DNA of 52,873 nucleotides from Okeania sp. SIO2C9. Lineage in GTDB: Bacteria; Cyanobacteriota; Cyanobacteriia; Cyanobacteriales; Microcoleaceae. Of the stretch, positions 28,225 to 37,115 are shown one piece after another. Every line of letters begins with the position of its first letter. The stretch's first letter is position 1. Both the position numbers and the translations under genes were made by a program. The stretch covers positions 1 to 52,873 of the forward strand of contig NZ_JAAHGO010000064.1 of NCBI RefSeq assembly GCF_010672455.1. The letters run 5' to 3'. The notes beneath the pieces are model-generated. The model saw nothing but the letters and a program-made list of their open reading frames with translations, was not told the DNA's origin and did no database searches.

Positions 28225-28962
28225 CTATTGACTTGCTAAATGCATTAAATGTTTGAGATTAAGTAAGTGAATTACTTGATGTTCTATATCTCTATTCATC
28301 CACCCCTTAATCTGTAGTTTTGCCATAATTTTGCTAGCTTCTTCGATTGTTATATCTGTAACATCAGCTAAATCTTGGTCAGAAATATTAAATATTTCAC
28401 AGGTTTTTTCTGTAGTCTGACCGTAATTTTCTACTAATTCAACTAATGTATTAGCCAGTTTAACTGCAGGGGGTCTATGACGCAGTTGATAACGAATATT
28501 TGTTTGCCTGAGACGCTTGACCATAAGTTGAAGCATTCGATGATGTAACTGAGGGTCTTTGAAGAGAGTTTGAATAAATCTTTGAGCTGAAATACTAATC
28601 AAACGTACTGGCGATAAGGCAACGACATCATTTGAGCGTGGTGACTCATCTAGAATAGCCATTTCTCCAAAAAAATCTCCTCTCCCTAGAATAGCAAGTG
28701 CCACTGAGTTGTCAGGGGACAATCTGCGTCTAACTTTGACCCAACCGGATACCACGAAGTAAACTGCATTACCCCAAGCATCCTCCATTAGGACTACTCT
28801 ATTTGAGGGATATTCGTGTTTGACTGCAACTGAAAGTAGCCATTCCAAGGTTTCTGGGTTTGCTCCCTTAAACAGAGGAAAAAGCTCGCTGAAAGCTTCT
28901 GTCTGCATGAAAATTACTGCTCTTTGTCGTATCTTGATATTGTTCAACTCTACAGCTATCAT
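28225..28962 (-). CDS. Crp/Fnr-family cyclic-nucleotide-binding transcription regulator
   Basis: A 245-residue protein, or 227 if the ATG of MQTEAFSELFPLF is the true start; neither has a strong ribosome site. The N-terminal cNMP-binding beta barrel shows VYFVVSGWVKV and the phosphate-binding cassette FFGEMAILDESPRSNDV, with the key Arg kept. The dimer helix follows (RMLQLMVKRLRQTN). The C-terminal winged helix has DLADVTDITIEEASKIMAKL. This fits a cAMP-receptor-like regulator such as the cyanobacterial SyCRP type, but its ligand and targets are not shown. It is a single gene with no obvious operon. Confidence 0.9.
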   Translation of the reverse strand: MIAVELNNIKIRQRAVIFMQTEAFSELFPLFKGANPETLEWLLSVAVKHEYPSNRVVLMEDAWGNAVYFVVSGWVKVRRRLSPDNSVALAILGRGDFFGEMAILDESPRSNDVVALSPVRLISISAQRFIQTLFKDPQLHHRMLQLMVKRLRQTNIRYQLRHRPPAVKLANTLVELVENYGQTTEKTCEIFNISDQDLADVTDITIEEASKIMAKLQIKGWMNRDIEHQVIHLLNLKHLMHLASQ

Positions 28963-29159
28963 AACTGGAGTTTTTTAGTTAAGCCAAATTATATTTTTAT
29001 TCTTAATTATCTCAACTAAGTTTGATTAAATTAAAGGAATACTACCTTATCATTATTCTTTGCTTATTGCAAACTTAATTTAAATTGAATATTTAATATA
29101 GCCATTGAAGGAAAGGTTATATCATTTCTCAAAAACTTTTCAACCCGAATCTTGAGCAG

Positions 29160-29212
29160 GGGAGTGGGGAACCCACCCCTAATCCCTCCCAGGAGGGGAA
29201 TAGGGGGAGAAG
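29160..29212. repeat. CCCACCCCTAATCCCTCCCAGGAGGGG palindromic repeat region
   Basis: A G+C-rich segment with a CCCTCCCAGGAGGG palindrome. Relatives lie at about 16140, 19690 and 32765, all intergenic. The rest of the gene-free stretch 28963-29506 is A+T-rich and ends in a CTTCCCT/CTTCCTT heptad array at about 29381-29437. Confidence 0.65.
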
Positions 29213-29380
29213 TAAACATAATAATAATTAATGCGCTCCTAGGGTGCTAATTATCAAAAAGGTGATTATATTTGTGTTAATTACTTAATAATTGAAGTGC
29301 TACCTAAGTTAAGCATTAATGCATAGTAATTGGTATTAGGATAGGTCAAAAGCTTAAAATTCAGACAAAGCAATATTTTT

Positions 29381-29437
29381 CCTTCTTCCCTCTTCCCTCT
29401 TCCCTCTTCCTTCTTCCTTCTTCCTTCTTCCTTCTGC
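29381..29437. repeat. Heptanucleotide array (CTTCCCT then CTTCCTT)
   Basis: About three CTTCCCT units are followed by about four CTTCCTT units. The clean change of unit type shows successive expansion. It lies just beyond the ycf35 terminator. Confidence 0.85.
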
Positions 29438-29447
29438 CAAAATCACT

Positions 29448-29485
29448 AAAAAAACGGGCTAACCCGAATCTTGGTTAACCCGCAA
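29448..29485 (-). terminator. Rho-independent terminator of ycf35
   Basis: Read on the minus strand, GCGGGTTAACC pairs with GGTTAGCCCG across a short loop and is followed at once by seven T residues. It lies about 25 bases after the ycf35 stop codon, in the right orientation. Confidence 0.85.
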
Positions 29486-29506
29486 ACTTGGGAACGCGCA
29501 AATAGA

Positions 29507-29860
29507 TTACTTCTGCACAACCAACTTGACATTAGCGTTTTGCAGACCACGTTGCTTAACAGCAGCTAAAGTCTTGTTAACGGCATATTTCTGATTGATG
29601 GAGTTGATCAACTCTGTTTGATTGTGCTTTTTAGCAACACCCCACAGGTCAGCGATTAGGTCAAAAGAACCATCACTGTTGGCAGACCAACCTAAATCAT
29701 ATTCACCTTCGAGAACAGCAACGATATCTGAACGTACACGTTGGCCATTGTAGCCACGAACATCAGCGTTAGTTTTAACTGTGATGCCCAAGTCACGCAG
29801 AGAAGTTTTTAAGATTTCAGAGTCAGTGATCTTGGTACGCAGTGTGCTGAAGTGAGACAT
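29507..29860 (-). CDS. ycf35: Ycf35 (DUF1257) protein
   Basis: A 117-residue protein matching the Ycf35 family of cyanobacteria and plastids in length and sequence: MSHFSTLRTKITD, GYNGQRVRSDIVAVL, YDLGWSANSDGSFDLIADLWGV and a C-terminal VKLVVQK. The ribosome site is a perfect AGGAGG eight bases before the ATG. The function is not established. The gene lies 175 bases downstream of ycf46 on the same strand, and a strong terminator follows, so it probably ends that transcription unit. It is well conserved here, unlike the repeat-rich surroundings. Confidence 0.93.
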   Translation of the reverse strand: MSHFSTLRTKITDSEILKTSLRDLGITVKTNADVRGYNGQRVRSDIVAVLEGEYDLGWSANSDGSFDLIADLWGVAKKHNQTELINSINQKYAVNKTLAAVKQRGLQNANVKLVVQK

Positions 29861-30035
29861 TCGAGTTTCCTCCTAATTTTAAACTGAAAACAGAAACAAC
29901 AACGGTTTTTATGAAATATTACCACTGCTCAGAATCGTTAAGTTGATATCGAGTCAAAGTGGTTTTTTTTAGGCACTGCTAGTAACTTTATCCATATTAC
30001 TAGCCTTTACTCCTGTTTGGACCAGGAGAAAGCTT

Positions 30036-31553
30036 TTAGAACTCCAGTCTTTGATACTCGGCGACTGAAGCTGCAGCAGGCCGCGCACGTTGTCTTGCCC
30101 AATCTCGTAGTGCAGTTACCTGCTCTGTCATGGTTTTCGACAACGGTAGTGTAGATTTAATCGCGGCAATAATATCTAGCTGTGTAAATTCTCTATCTTG
30201 AGCAAATGCCTCATACATAGCAGCGATGATAGCTTGCTCTATTTCTGCACCTGAAAAGCCTTCGGAAACATTAGATAATTGATCTAGATCGAAGCGTTCA
30301 ATTTCTCGACGTCTTTTTGCTAGGTGAATCTTGAAGATATCTTGGCGTTCCCCTTTATTTGGTAAATCCACAAAGAAAATTTCGTCAAATCTACCTTTAC
30401 GCAGAAACTCTCCCGGTAAACGTTCTACTCGGTTGGCAGTTGCCATAACAAATACTGGGGAAGTTTTTTCTTGCATCCAAGTCAGGAATGAACCGAATAT
30501 TCTACTGGAAGTACCTCCATCAGAGTCTGCGGAACCAGTACTACCAGCAAAAGCTTTATCCAATTCATCTATAAATAGTATAGCTGGTGATATTGACTCG
30601 GCTGTTTTGAGAGCATTTCGTAAATTAGCCTCAGAACGTCCTACCATTGAACCATCGTAGACCCGTCCCATATCTAAGCGCAATAATGGTAAACCCCACA
30701 GGCGAGATGTAGTCTTTGCTATCAAAGATTTCCCGCATCCAGGTATTCCCAGGATTAACATACCTTTTGGCTGAGGTAGGCCATATTCTCTAGCTCTCTC
30801 TGTGAAAGCATCAGAACGTTGTCTTAACCAGTGTTTAAGTTCTTCTAGCCCACCTACAGCATTAATAGTTTCATCCTCTTCGATGTACTCTAATATGCCA
30901 TTACGCTTGATTAGCTGCTTTTTCTCAGACAGTACAATCTCAACTTCTTGTTCAGTTAGACGTCCTGCTGTTACTTGAGCTTTGCGATATACCTTTTCAG
31001 CCTCGTCTTTTGTCAGACCTAAAGCTGCTTTGAGGAGCTTTTCCCTTGTCTCTGTAGAAATGTTACGCTTCCCTAGATGTTGTGATAGGACTCTATTTAA
31101 CTCCTTCATATTTGGTAGTGGAAAGTCAAGTACAACTACCTCCTTTTCTAGTTCTATCGGAACATTCTGCACTGGGGACATCAATATAATTGTCTTATTT
31201 GTGCCCTTGAAACTAGCGATCGCATCTCTTAACCACCTAGTAACTGGCGGTGAGTCAATAAATGGATGTAAGTCTTTGAATATATATATTCCAGCGTTGT
31301 TGCTAGTATCTCGCTGTCTGATTACCCACTCTATAGCTGCCTCTGGTGAGACTGTATTATGCTGAGTGGTGTTTTTGCTTTGACCATACTCTACTATTCC
31401 GTGAGTTACTGTCCAAACAAATACTTTTTTCTGAGACTGGGGTTTAAGTTGAGCTATAGCTGCAATTGCCTCTTCTGACCGCTCTTCCTCAGATGTTATG
31501 AGGTAGATCAAGGGATATTGAGCTTGGATTAGAATGTTAATTTCTTCTTTCAT
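30036..31553 (-). CDS. ycf46: Ycf46 AAA+ ATPase
   Basis: A 505-residue AAA+ ATPase of the Ycf46 family. The N-terminal ~200 residues are family-specific (INILIQAQYPLIYLITSEEER). The ATPase has Walker A GIPGCGKSLIAK (about 269-280), Walker B ILFIDELDKAFAG, a sensor-1 region FVMATANRVERLPGEFLRKGRFDE with arginine-finger candidates, and a C-terminal lid with GFSGAEIEQAI. A GAGG ribosome site precedes the ATG. In Synechocystis the homologue has been tied to inorganic-carbon use; here that is inference. Gene order with ycf35 is as expected for cyanobacteria. Confidence 0.95.
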   Translation of the reverse strand: MKEEINILIQAQYPLIYLITSEEERSEEAIAAIAQLKPQSQKKVFVWTVTHGIVEYGQSKNTTQHNTVSPEAAIEWVIRQRDTSNNAGIYIFKDLHPFIDSPPVTRWLRDAIASFKGTNKTIILMSPVQNVPIELEKEVVVLDFPLPNMKELNRVLSQHLGKRNISTETREKLLKAALGLTKDEAEKVYRKAQVTAGRLTEQEVEIVLSEKKQLIKRNGILEYIEEDETINAVGGLEELKHWLRQRSDAFTERAREYGLPQPKGMLILGIPGCGKSLIAKTTSRLWGLPLLRLDMGRVYDGSMVGRSEANLRNALKTAESISPAILFIDELDKAFAGSTGSADSDGGTSSRIFGSFLTWMQEKTSPVFVMATANRVERLPGEFLRKGRFDEIFFVDLPNKGERQDIFKIHLAKRRREIERFDLDQLSNVSEGFSGAEIEQAIIAAMYEAFAQDREFTQLDIIAAIKSTLPLSKTMTEQVTALRDWARQRARPAAASVAEYQRLEF

Positions 31554-31703
31554 AGTCCTCGATCCAATAGAAACGGTACAATTGATTACGGCTTAATTGA
31601 GGTTATGCTTACGACCCTTAGCAGTATGATGAGCAATTATTTAGAGGTTTAACTGTCATTTCTACTACTCTATAGTCATCAGATGTAGTCGTTTCTACAT
31701 TCA

Positions 31704-32054
31704 TCAGCAGGGAACTAACTCTTGCTCTCCCGGTTGAGCTTTAGATTTTTCTGTTTCCGGGGTTTCTTTAACTGGAATATTTTGGTCTGCCAATACACTT
31801 GGCTGATTTTTCAGGGAGGCCAGTTCTCCTTCTCGCATTACAACTGAACTCGTACATTCTGGACAAGTGTATACCCGGTGGGTTTGTCCATATATTGAAC
31901 TTAGTTCATCGACCACTTCTGGGTGTTCCAGATAGAAAAGGATAGCTCTCTCTGCTATTGATGACATTGGTTCCGAGTCAACTGCTGCCCTGATTTTGAG
32001 CTTGCGATGCAGTTCTGGTTGGATGTATAACGTAACTTTTTGCTTGTCTTGCAT
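31704..32054 (-). CDS. Ribbon-helix-helix-like small protein with a CPEC motif
   Basis: A 116-residue protein. The N-terminal ~50 residues (KQKVTLYIQPELHRKLKIRA then EPMSSIAERAILFYLEHPEVV) look like an Arc/CopG-type ribbon-helix-helix DNA-binding or antitoxin fold. A TCPECTSSVVMREGE segment has one Cys-x2-Cys pair, half of a zinc site. The tail is disordered. It is upstream of ycf46 on the same strand (150-base gap) and could regulate it, or be an unrelated orphan; no toxin gene adjoins it. The DNA target is unknown. Confidence 0.72.
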   Translation of the reverse strand: MQDKQKVTLYIQPELHRKLKIRAAVDSEPMSSIAERAILFYLEHPEVVDELSSIYGQTHRVYTCPECTSSVVMREGELASLKNQPSVLADQNIPVKETPETEKSKAQPGEQELVPC

Positions 32055-32294
32055 ATGACAGTCAACTTGTTTACCCGGGTATGTATATTACATTAACTAT
32101 TCTTCTAGGGAATGTCAAGCAGTTAAACCGTTTTGACTCTAATATTGTAACATATGTTTACATTTAATCCAAAGTAATTTACTGATAAAAAAAGCTATAC
32201 TCTGCTTTGCATAATACTTACAGCCTTATAGAGGCTATCAAATGTTTTGCTTTTTTTGACTAAATAATTTAAACAAGAATCGAAATTAGATTGC

Positions 32295-32392
32295 ATATAG
32301 CAGGGAACAGGGAACAGACAAGAGTGGGAAAAGTATTTCCCTGTCTAAGGTTCATCATCAGTCTGTGTCCTAACCAAGTCCTTCCTTGCTAT
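32295..32392. mobile_element. MITE-like repeat, ATATAGCAGGGAACA end, copy inverted at 40624
   Basis: It aligns with the reverse complement of 40624-40731: ATATAGCAGGGA, GTGGGAAAA, TTCATCAT, AGTCT, GTCCTAACCAA and CCTTGCTAT in the same order. Ends are imperfect inverted repeats (ATAGCAGGGA / TCCTTGCTAT). A 65-codon frame across it is not a gene. Confidence 0.65.
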
Positions 32393-32589
32393 CTGAATTT
32401 GGATGAATTTTTAACATACATTCTGCAAAACAGTAAAAATAATTTATATTTTTTAATATTTTTCATGGTTAAGCGGACTGGATGTTAAATAGAGGTAATT
32501 TTTCTACTATGTGCCCACAATCAGAACAAAGCTTAGAATTGGGAAAGTATCGATCAATCTTGATTAATTTCCGTCCATACCATTCAGCT

Positions 32590-32729
32590 TTAGAGCTGAT
32601 TTGTAAACTTAGCTAAAACCCTTATTTAATCTAACTCTCAGGGATTTAGCCGTTTTTAGTGAAATTCCCCAAACCCTTGTATTGCAAGGAATTTAGCCTC
32701 TTAATATTCACTTGATAAATCAGCTCTTA
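32590..32729. repeat. Inverted-repeat element, AGAGCTGATTT ends
   Basis: AGAGCTGATTT (32592-32602) and AAATCAGCTCT (32717-32727) bracket ~115 bases with no coding frame, with TA next to each end. Likely a MITE, single copy here. The rest of the gene-free stretch 32055-33232 shows G+C-rich CCCACCCCT-type repeats near 32765-32865 and the hairpins listed below. Confidence 0.6.
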
Positions 32730-33077
32730 TAGTCTAATTGTCTAACTAACTCGGACCAGTTGGCATCACTACCCACCCCTCTTGCTCCCCTACTCCCCCA
32801 CTCCCTTTTTCTCAGGGTGACAATAAATTGACCCTGGGGAGGGGATGGGGGTGGGTGATGATTCTTGACCATATTCTTTACTGCTAAATCCTCAACCACA
32901 ACAGTTTGATTTTCTCTGAATTAGTTGTAGAGAAGCTGTCGGACTGGTGACGTATGTTAGCTTGTGTGTATACTCAAGCCTTGAATCTTGAATTTGGACG
33001 TGGATCTTTGCTACTTTAAGTCTGGCTTTTCGATCAAAAATTAATATCAGAAGAATTTAGCTAAACCGCGCTTGAAC

Positions 33078-33145
33078 CTCACACCATAATTTTAAAGAGG
33101 AGTGTGAGATGAATCGGCGGCCGATTAATGGGTTCGATGCCCATT
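33078..33145 (+). other. Three consecutive hairpins upstream of tnpB
   Basis: CTCACAC/GTGTGAG (33078-33108), AATCGG-CGG-CCGATT (33112-33126) and AATGGG-TTCGATG-CCCATT (33127-33145) are perfect stems in direct succession. The third resembles a tRNA T-arm but lacks acceptor and anticodon partners. They start 155 bases before the tnpB ATG and may be the left end of the IS200/IS605 element or a structured leader. Confidence 0.5.
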
Positions 33146-34202
33146 CAATTTGCATGCTATCCCAGCAAAAATCTTCGCCCTAGTTGAAAAACTTGTATTA
33201 TGATATTGCAATAACCCTGGAAATTTTCCACCATGCGCACTGCCTACCAATATAAATTAAGGCCCAACAAAGAACAAATAGCCACCATAGAATTGTGGTT
33301 GGAATTGTTGCGTCGGCAGTACAACTATCGGTTAGGTGAAAGATTCTCATGGTGGTCAGAAAATCGCTGCCCAGTTAACGCCTGCCCCAAGGTGCATGCC
33401 AATTCCTCAACTAAGAGACCATCCAGATTATTACTCTCAAAAAAAAGATTTAGTCAATACCAAAGACAAATTTCCGGAATACAAGCTAATTCACTCTCAG
33501 GTCCTGCAGGATTGCATAAAACGAGTAAAACTTGCCTTTGATAGATGGTTGAAGGCCGACAAAAATGGACATAAATTAGGAAAACCAAGGTTTAAAGGAA
33601 AAGGGCGTTATCGCAGTTTTACTTATCCTCAAATCAAACTTGACTGCATAGAAGAAAATCAAATTAATTTGCCCAAAATAGGCAAGGTAAAGTTAATTAA
33701 ACATCGACCGTTGCCAGAAGGTTTTCAAATTAAAACAGTGACAATTAGTCGTAAAGCAGATGGTTATTATGTGACTTTATCCCTAGAAGACAAATCAGTT
33801 CCAGCTTTAACAACTGAAGTTGAACCTACATTAAAAAACACTCTGGGAATTGATATGGGACTCAAGGAATTCTTAGTAACAAGTGTTGGAGAATCTGTCC
33901 CCATACCTCAATACTATCGAAAATCTCAGCAGCGATTAAAGACTCTACAGAAACGTTTATCTCGTAAAAAGAAAGGTAGTAAAAGATGGTTAAAAGCTCT
34001 TCTATCTGTAGCGAAACAACACAAAAAGGTAGCCGATAAACGTAAAGATTTTCATTTCAAAACAGCTAATGAATTGTTATCAAAAGCCGAAGTTATCGCC
34101 CATGAAAATTTAAACATTAAAGGGCTAGCAAAGACTCGTTTGAGTAAATCAATTAATGATGCTGGCTGGGGACAATTTCTAACTATTTTAACTGTCAAAG
34201 CC

Positions 34203-34226
34203 GTTAGCGCAGCTCCTCCGGAGGAG
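34203..34226 (+). mobile_element. 24-base insertion in tnpB (very small mobile repeat)
   Basis: Twenty-four bases, GTTAGCGCAG then CTCCTCCGGAGGAG (a perfect palindrome), separate ACTGTCAAAGCC from GCAAATGCTGG. Those segments are normally continuous in TnpB (VKAANAG). It begins GTTAGCG and has AGCT near the centre, like the reverse strand of a 22-base insertion in another tnpB at 52535-52556. Confidence 0.65.
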
Positions 34227-34487
34227 GCAAATGCTGGAGGTGAAAACTATAGCAGTGAACCCCAAAAATACCAGCCAAAATTGCTCAAACTGTGGAAAAA
34301 AAGTTCCCAAAAAATTAAACATACGAACTCATTCTTGTCCGCATTGCGGTATTGTGATCGATCGTGATGTGTTTGCGGAGCATGACCTAGGAAATGCAGC
34401 AATAAATATCAAAAATAGGGCGGTAGGGCATTCCGTCCTTAAAGCACGCGCTTGTCCGACGGGGTACCGGGACTGCGAAACGAGAAG

Positions 34488-34526
34488 CCCACACTATACC
34501 GCAAGGTTAGTGTGGGAGTATGTCAC
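34488..34526 (+). mobile_element. IS200/IS605 right end (hairpin), possible omega-RNA 3' part
   Basis: CCCACACTA...TAGTGTGGG with inner ACC-GCAA-GGT forms a strong hairpin with a GNRA-type loop, followed by AGTATGTCAC. This is the usual right-end layout for tnpB elements, overlapping the tnpB 3' end. In active elements the RNA from here guides TnpB, using the bases just outside the end (after about 34526). Confidence 0.7.
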
Positions 34527-34679
34527 GCAAATGGGGTATATTTGAGGTTTTTTTTGATGGATCAATACCTGTTATCTCTAGCTTGTGCAGGTCAGTAACC
34601 TATCAATTACTAGCAATAATATTAACAGCACAAGCTTAAATAGGCACTATATATATCATAGCCTAATATCATAGTAGTT

Positions 34680-34886
34680 CCAGAAAATAAACCTAAAAAG
34701 GCTCGAACGAGTATTTCTACTCACTCTCCTAATAGTCAAACTACAGGTTATAGTCCTCGTGCTATTAGATACCGATTTGAATGTAACTCAAATAATCAAA
34801 CAGTTTTAGCTATTTATCAAGCACGACGAGACCGTAGAGGGAATATATTAGAGTTGTGGAAAAAATTACCGAACCAGAGGGAGTAG
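34680..34886 (+). pseudogene. COP23-family gene fragment
   Basis: Translation gives IRYRFECNSNNQTVLAIYQ and ARRDRRGNILELWKKL, clearly homologous to IRYS...YKFDCTPENQTALVIYQ and ARRSRQGEIVTSWKEA in the intact gene at 35352. It is about 69 codons, closed by a stop, and the rest of the domain is missing. It is a decayed tandem paralogue, probably broken by the transposons on both sides. Between 34546 and 34680 no other gene is visible. Confidence 0.8.
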
Positions 34887-34905
34887 ATGCGGTAAAATCA
34901 AAGAT

Positions 34906-34980
34906 ATGCCATTAAATCTGAGAACTTATGATTGTCCTGACTGTGGCATATCTATACACAGAAACCTAAATGCAAGTATT
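34906..34980 (+). pseudogene. Fragment of a second TnpB (zinc-ribbon end)
   Basis: LRTYDCPDCGISIHRNLNAS is the second half of a TnpB zinc ribbon plus the last catalytic-site region, with Asn for the usual Asp in HRDLNA. Upstream coding sequence is lost. An opposite-facing right end begins at once after it. Confidence 0.7.
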
Positions 34981-35095
34981 GACATACTCCCGACGTTGCC
35001 CTTACGGGACAACGCGGGATTCTTCAGTCTGGGAAACCCTGACCGCTGTTTAGACAGAGGTGATGTCCTCTCCCTGTGTTGGACCTTACCATAAC
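34979..35095 (-). mobile_element. Solo right end of an IS200/IS605 element, minus strand
   Basis: On the minus strand, CCCGCGTTGTCCCG-TAA-GGGCAACGTCGGG forms a hairpin followed by AGTATGTCAA, the same layout as 34488-34526. Remnants of a tnpB tail with stops lie to its right. The gene-free stretch to 35351 shows only a TTCCCcccAGGGAA palindrome near 35205. Confidence 0.65.
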
Positions 35096-35351
35096 AAAAT
35101 GTACCTAGCTTGTCAAGGGCATATGAACGTTTAGCTTATGAAGGTATCCGAATCTTGGCCCTGGCTTGACCATACGACGCTAAAGGTGCGGGAGAGCGCG
35201 GGACTTCCCCCCAGGGAAGTTAAATTGAAGAACAAAGCGAAAAATTTGATGAGGAATAGGAATGTCCTGAATAATAGAACAGAGAAAGGAACGATGAAAA
35301 AAATAGCAAACTTAAAGTTTTTGCTCAACTATAAGCTAGGAAATATTAATT

Positions 35352-36149
35352 ATGGAACACCGAAAAATATTACCTATGGTCTGTGCAGTAGCGATCGCTG
35401 CTCAACTCTTAGTTATCAAAGTACAGTCCAGTTTTGCCCAACTAACAAACTTAAATACTACAGTTACTCAACTTAGTAAATCTGATGAAAAACCAGATAA
35501 TAGTCCCACTCCTGCAGTCAACCCTAAAAATATACGTTACAGTCGCCGTTACGCATACAAATATAAGTTTGATTGTACACCAGAAAATCAAACTGCGCTA
35601 GTCATATATCAAGCACGTCGTAGTCGTCAGGGTGAAATAGTTACATCCTGGAAGGAAGCGACTAAAAGACCTCTAATTCAATGGACAAAGGGAGGTTCCG
35701 TAGAATTTGGTGACAAGTATACTCCGGAAGTTCGTTGTCAGGCAGTTACAGATAGATTTAATCAGCATTTTATACAGGGAGAGAAACCAAAGATGCCTCC
35801 TTTAAGTGAAGGAGTTGTTAATGGTATGGCTGTAGTTTGTGCTGCTAAAGCAGGAGGTTGTAACTCTAGTAATTTGTTGTGGACTCTCAGAAATAATAAT
35901 AGAGCTACTAACGGTAAAATTCTGATGAATTTAGTAAGTTCTCTCAGAGGTAATGCTAGTGCTTCGTTAATAATTGAAAGTAGCGATGTTGTGGAAAATC
36001 AAGGCCTTGAATGGGTAGAAAAATTAGCAGTTATTGATGGGTTGAAAGCATCATCAGTAAATCAGGAAAAAATGCTGGAGGTGGATATGGCAAAGTTGAT
36101 TTTTCAAGTTATAGAAGAACAAAAAAAAATGGAAAATCAGGAGTTTTAA
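35352..36149 (+). CDS. COP23-domain secreted protein
   Basis: A 265-residue protein with a signal peptide (MEHRKILPMVCAVAIAAQL, cleavage after about SSFAQ). A linker follows, then a COP23-type domain (about 65-215): YKFDCTPENQTALVIYQ, WTKGGSVEFGDKYTPEVRCQ, VVNGMAVVCAAKAGGC and LLWTLRNNNRATNGKILMNL, with paired cysteines. COP23 was named for a circadian-oscillating protein of a unicellular cyanobacterium; the biochemical role is unknown. The ATG is preceded by AGGA. Three trypsin-like protease genes follow on the same strand with gaps of about 55-75 bases, so they look like one operon of exported proteins. Confidence 0.88.
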   Translation: MEHRKILPMVCAVAIAAQLLVIKVQSSFAQLTNLNTTVTQLSKSDEKPDNSPTPAVNPKNIRYSRRYAYKYKFDCTPENQTALVIYQARRSRQGEIVTSWKEATKRPLIQWTKGGSVEFGDKYTPEVRCQAVTDRFNQHFIQGEKPKMPPLSEGVVNGMAVVCAAKAGGCNSSNLLWTLRNNNRATNGKILMNLVSSLRGNASASLIIESSDVVENQGLEWVEKLAVIDGLKASSVNQEKMLEVDMAKLIFQVIEEQKKMENQEF

Positions 36150-36210
36150 GGCTGGAAATGAGAATTGTTAAACAAAAATTTTAGGGACAAAGAAACTCCT
36201 ACTAACTCAA

Positions 36211-37059
36211 ATGAAACAATTGATAAGTTTAATGGCAATAATTCCTACTTTTTGGGAACTTTGCCTTTCTCAGGTAGCATCAAACTCCTTCAGAGTTAAT
36301 CTCCCGCAAATTCAGGCAGTTTCTGTTTCTACTATTAAGTATAATCCAACTGTGGAAGCGATCGCTAGACCTCTGACTGTTAGATTGATAGGGAAAAATA
36401 TTGCTGGCTCAGGAGTGATTATTTCTCGGAAAGGTAGCGAATATTTTGTTCTAACTTGCGCTCATGTACTTGATTCAAATCAAGAAAATAAATTCGCAGT
36501 TTTAACTGTAGATGGAAAAGAATATACTGCTCATAAAGATACTAGATTTAATTTTAGAGAACTGGATTTGGCAATAGTTAAATTTTCCACAAATAATGAG
36601 TATAAAGTTGCTGTTGTCAATGCTAATTTTAACTTAAGTTTAGGAGAACAAGTTTATGTGGCTGGATTTCCTAACTATGAAAGGAAGGCAGTAAATTTAG
36701 TTACTACTGTAGATTTAGGAATTAAACCATACAATTTGACTAAGGGTAAGGTTATTCATCTACTTAATTTATCCTTGGAGAGAGGTTATAAAATTGGCAT
36801 GAGTAATGAGATTGAAATTGGGATGAGTGGGGGACCAGTTTTGAATCAAAATGGTGAGTTAGTTGGGATTATTGGTCGGGCAAAATATGCTTTTGGTGGC
36901 TTTGATGCTTATCGATTTTCTGATGGTAGTCAACCATCAGAAGAGCTACTTGATGAATTCCTGAGTGCTAGCTGGGCAATTCCTATTGCTAAGTTGAATC
37001 AACGGGATGATTTTGCAGAGATAGTAAAGACAAATATTAGTGATTTATCGGGTGATTAA
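36211..37059 (+). CDS. Secreted trypsin-like serine protease (S1 family), first of three
   Basis: A 282-residue protease. The N-terminus is a signal-like hydrophobic stretch (LISLMAIIPTFWELCLS). The catalytic triad is visible: His in VLTCAHVLD, Asp in RELDLAIVKF and Ser in GMSGGPVLN. GSGVIISRKG precedes the His as in S1/HtrA-type enzymes. It lacks a PDZ domain and the long C-terminal tail of the two paralogues downstream. It is probably periplasmic or extracellular. Substrate unknown; the adjacent COP23 protein could be a partner or target. Confidence 0.9.
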   Translation: MKQLISLMAIIPTFWELCLSQVASNSFRVNLPQIQAVSVSTIKYNPTVEAIARPLTVRLIGKNIAGSGVIISRKGSEYFVLTCAHVLDSNQENKFAVLTVDGKEYTAHKDTRFNFRELDLAIVKFSTNNEYKVAVVNANFNLSLGEQVYVAGFPNYERKAVNLVTTVDLGIKPYNLTKGKVIHLLNLSLERGYKIGMSNEIEIGMSGGPVLNQNGELVGIIGRAKYAFGGFDAYRFSDGSQPSEELLDEFLSASWAIPIAKLNQRDDFAEIVKTNISDLSGD

Positions 37060-37115
37060 AATTAGTTATTTGAGATTTTTTTTGACACAAAAATTTGGAA
37101 TAGGTGTGAAAAAAT

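Larger units (their letters stand above)
33233..34545 (+). pseudogene. tnpB: TnpB of an IS200/IS605-type element, broken by frameshifts
   Basis: Three frames together give a TnpB of about 430 residues. The N-terminus MRTAYQYKLRPNKEQIA ends near 33390 (CPVNACP), the sequence continues in another frame ([14 protein letters not shown]) and shifts again near 34236. The RuvC-like catalytic residues survive: Asp in [10 protein letters not shown], Glu in [11 protein letters not shown], Asp in IDRDVF. The zinc-ribbon cysteines are CSNCG and CPHCG. A 24-base in-frame insertion lies at 34203-34226. TnpB is the RNA-guided nuclease ancestral to Cas12. With at least two frameshifts this copy should be inactive unless the shifts are sequencing errors. 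Confidence 0.9.

Noticed and set aside
31704-32054. Antitoxin of a toxin-antitoxin pair
   Set aside because: The fold looks ribbon-helix-helix, but no toxin-sized gene adjoins it; the neighbour is ycf46.
32291-32488. A 65-codon open frame
   Set aside because: It lies on a MITE-like repeat also found inverted at 40624, and shows no protein family features.
33112-33145. Possible tRNA (T-arm-like stem with TTCGATG loop)
   Set aside because: No matching acceptor stem, D-arm or 7-base anticodon loop can be built from the flanking bases.
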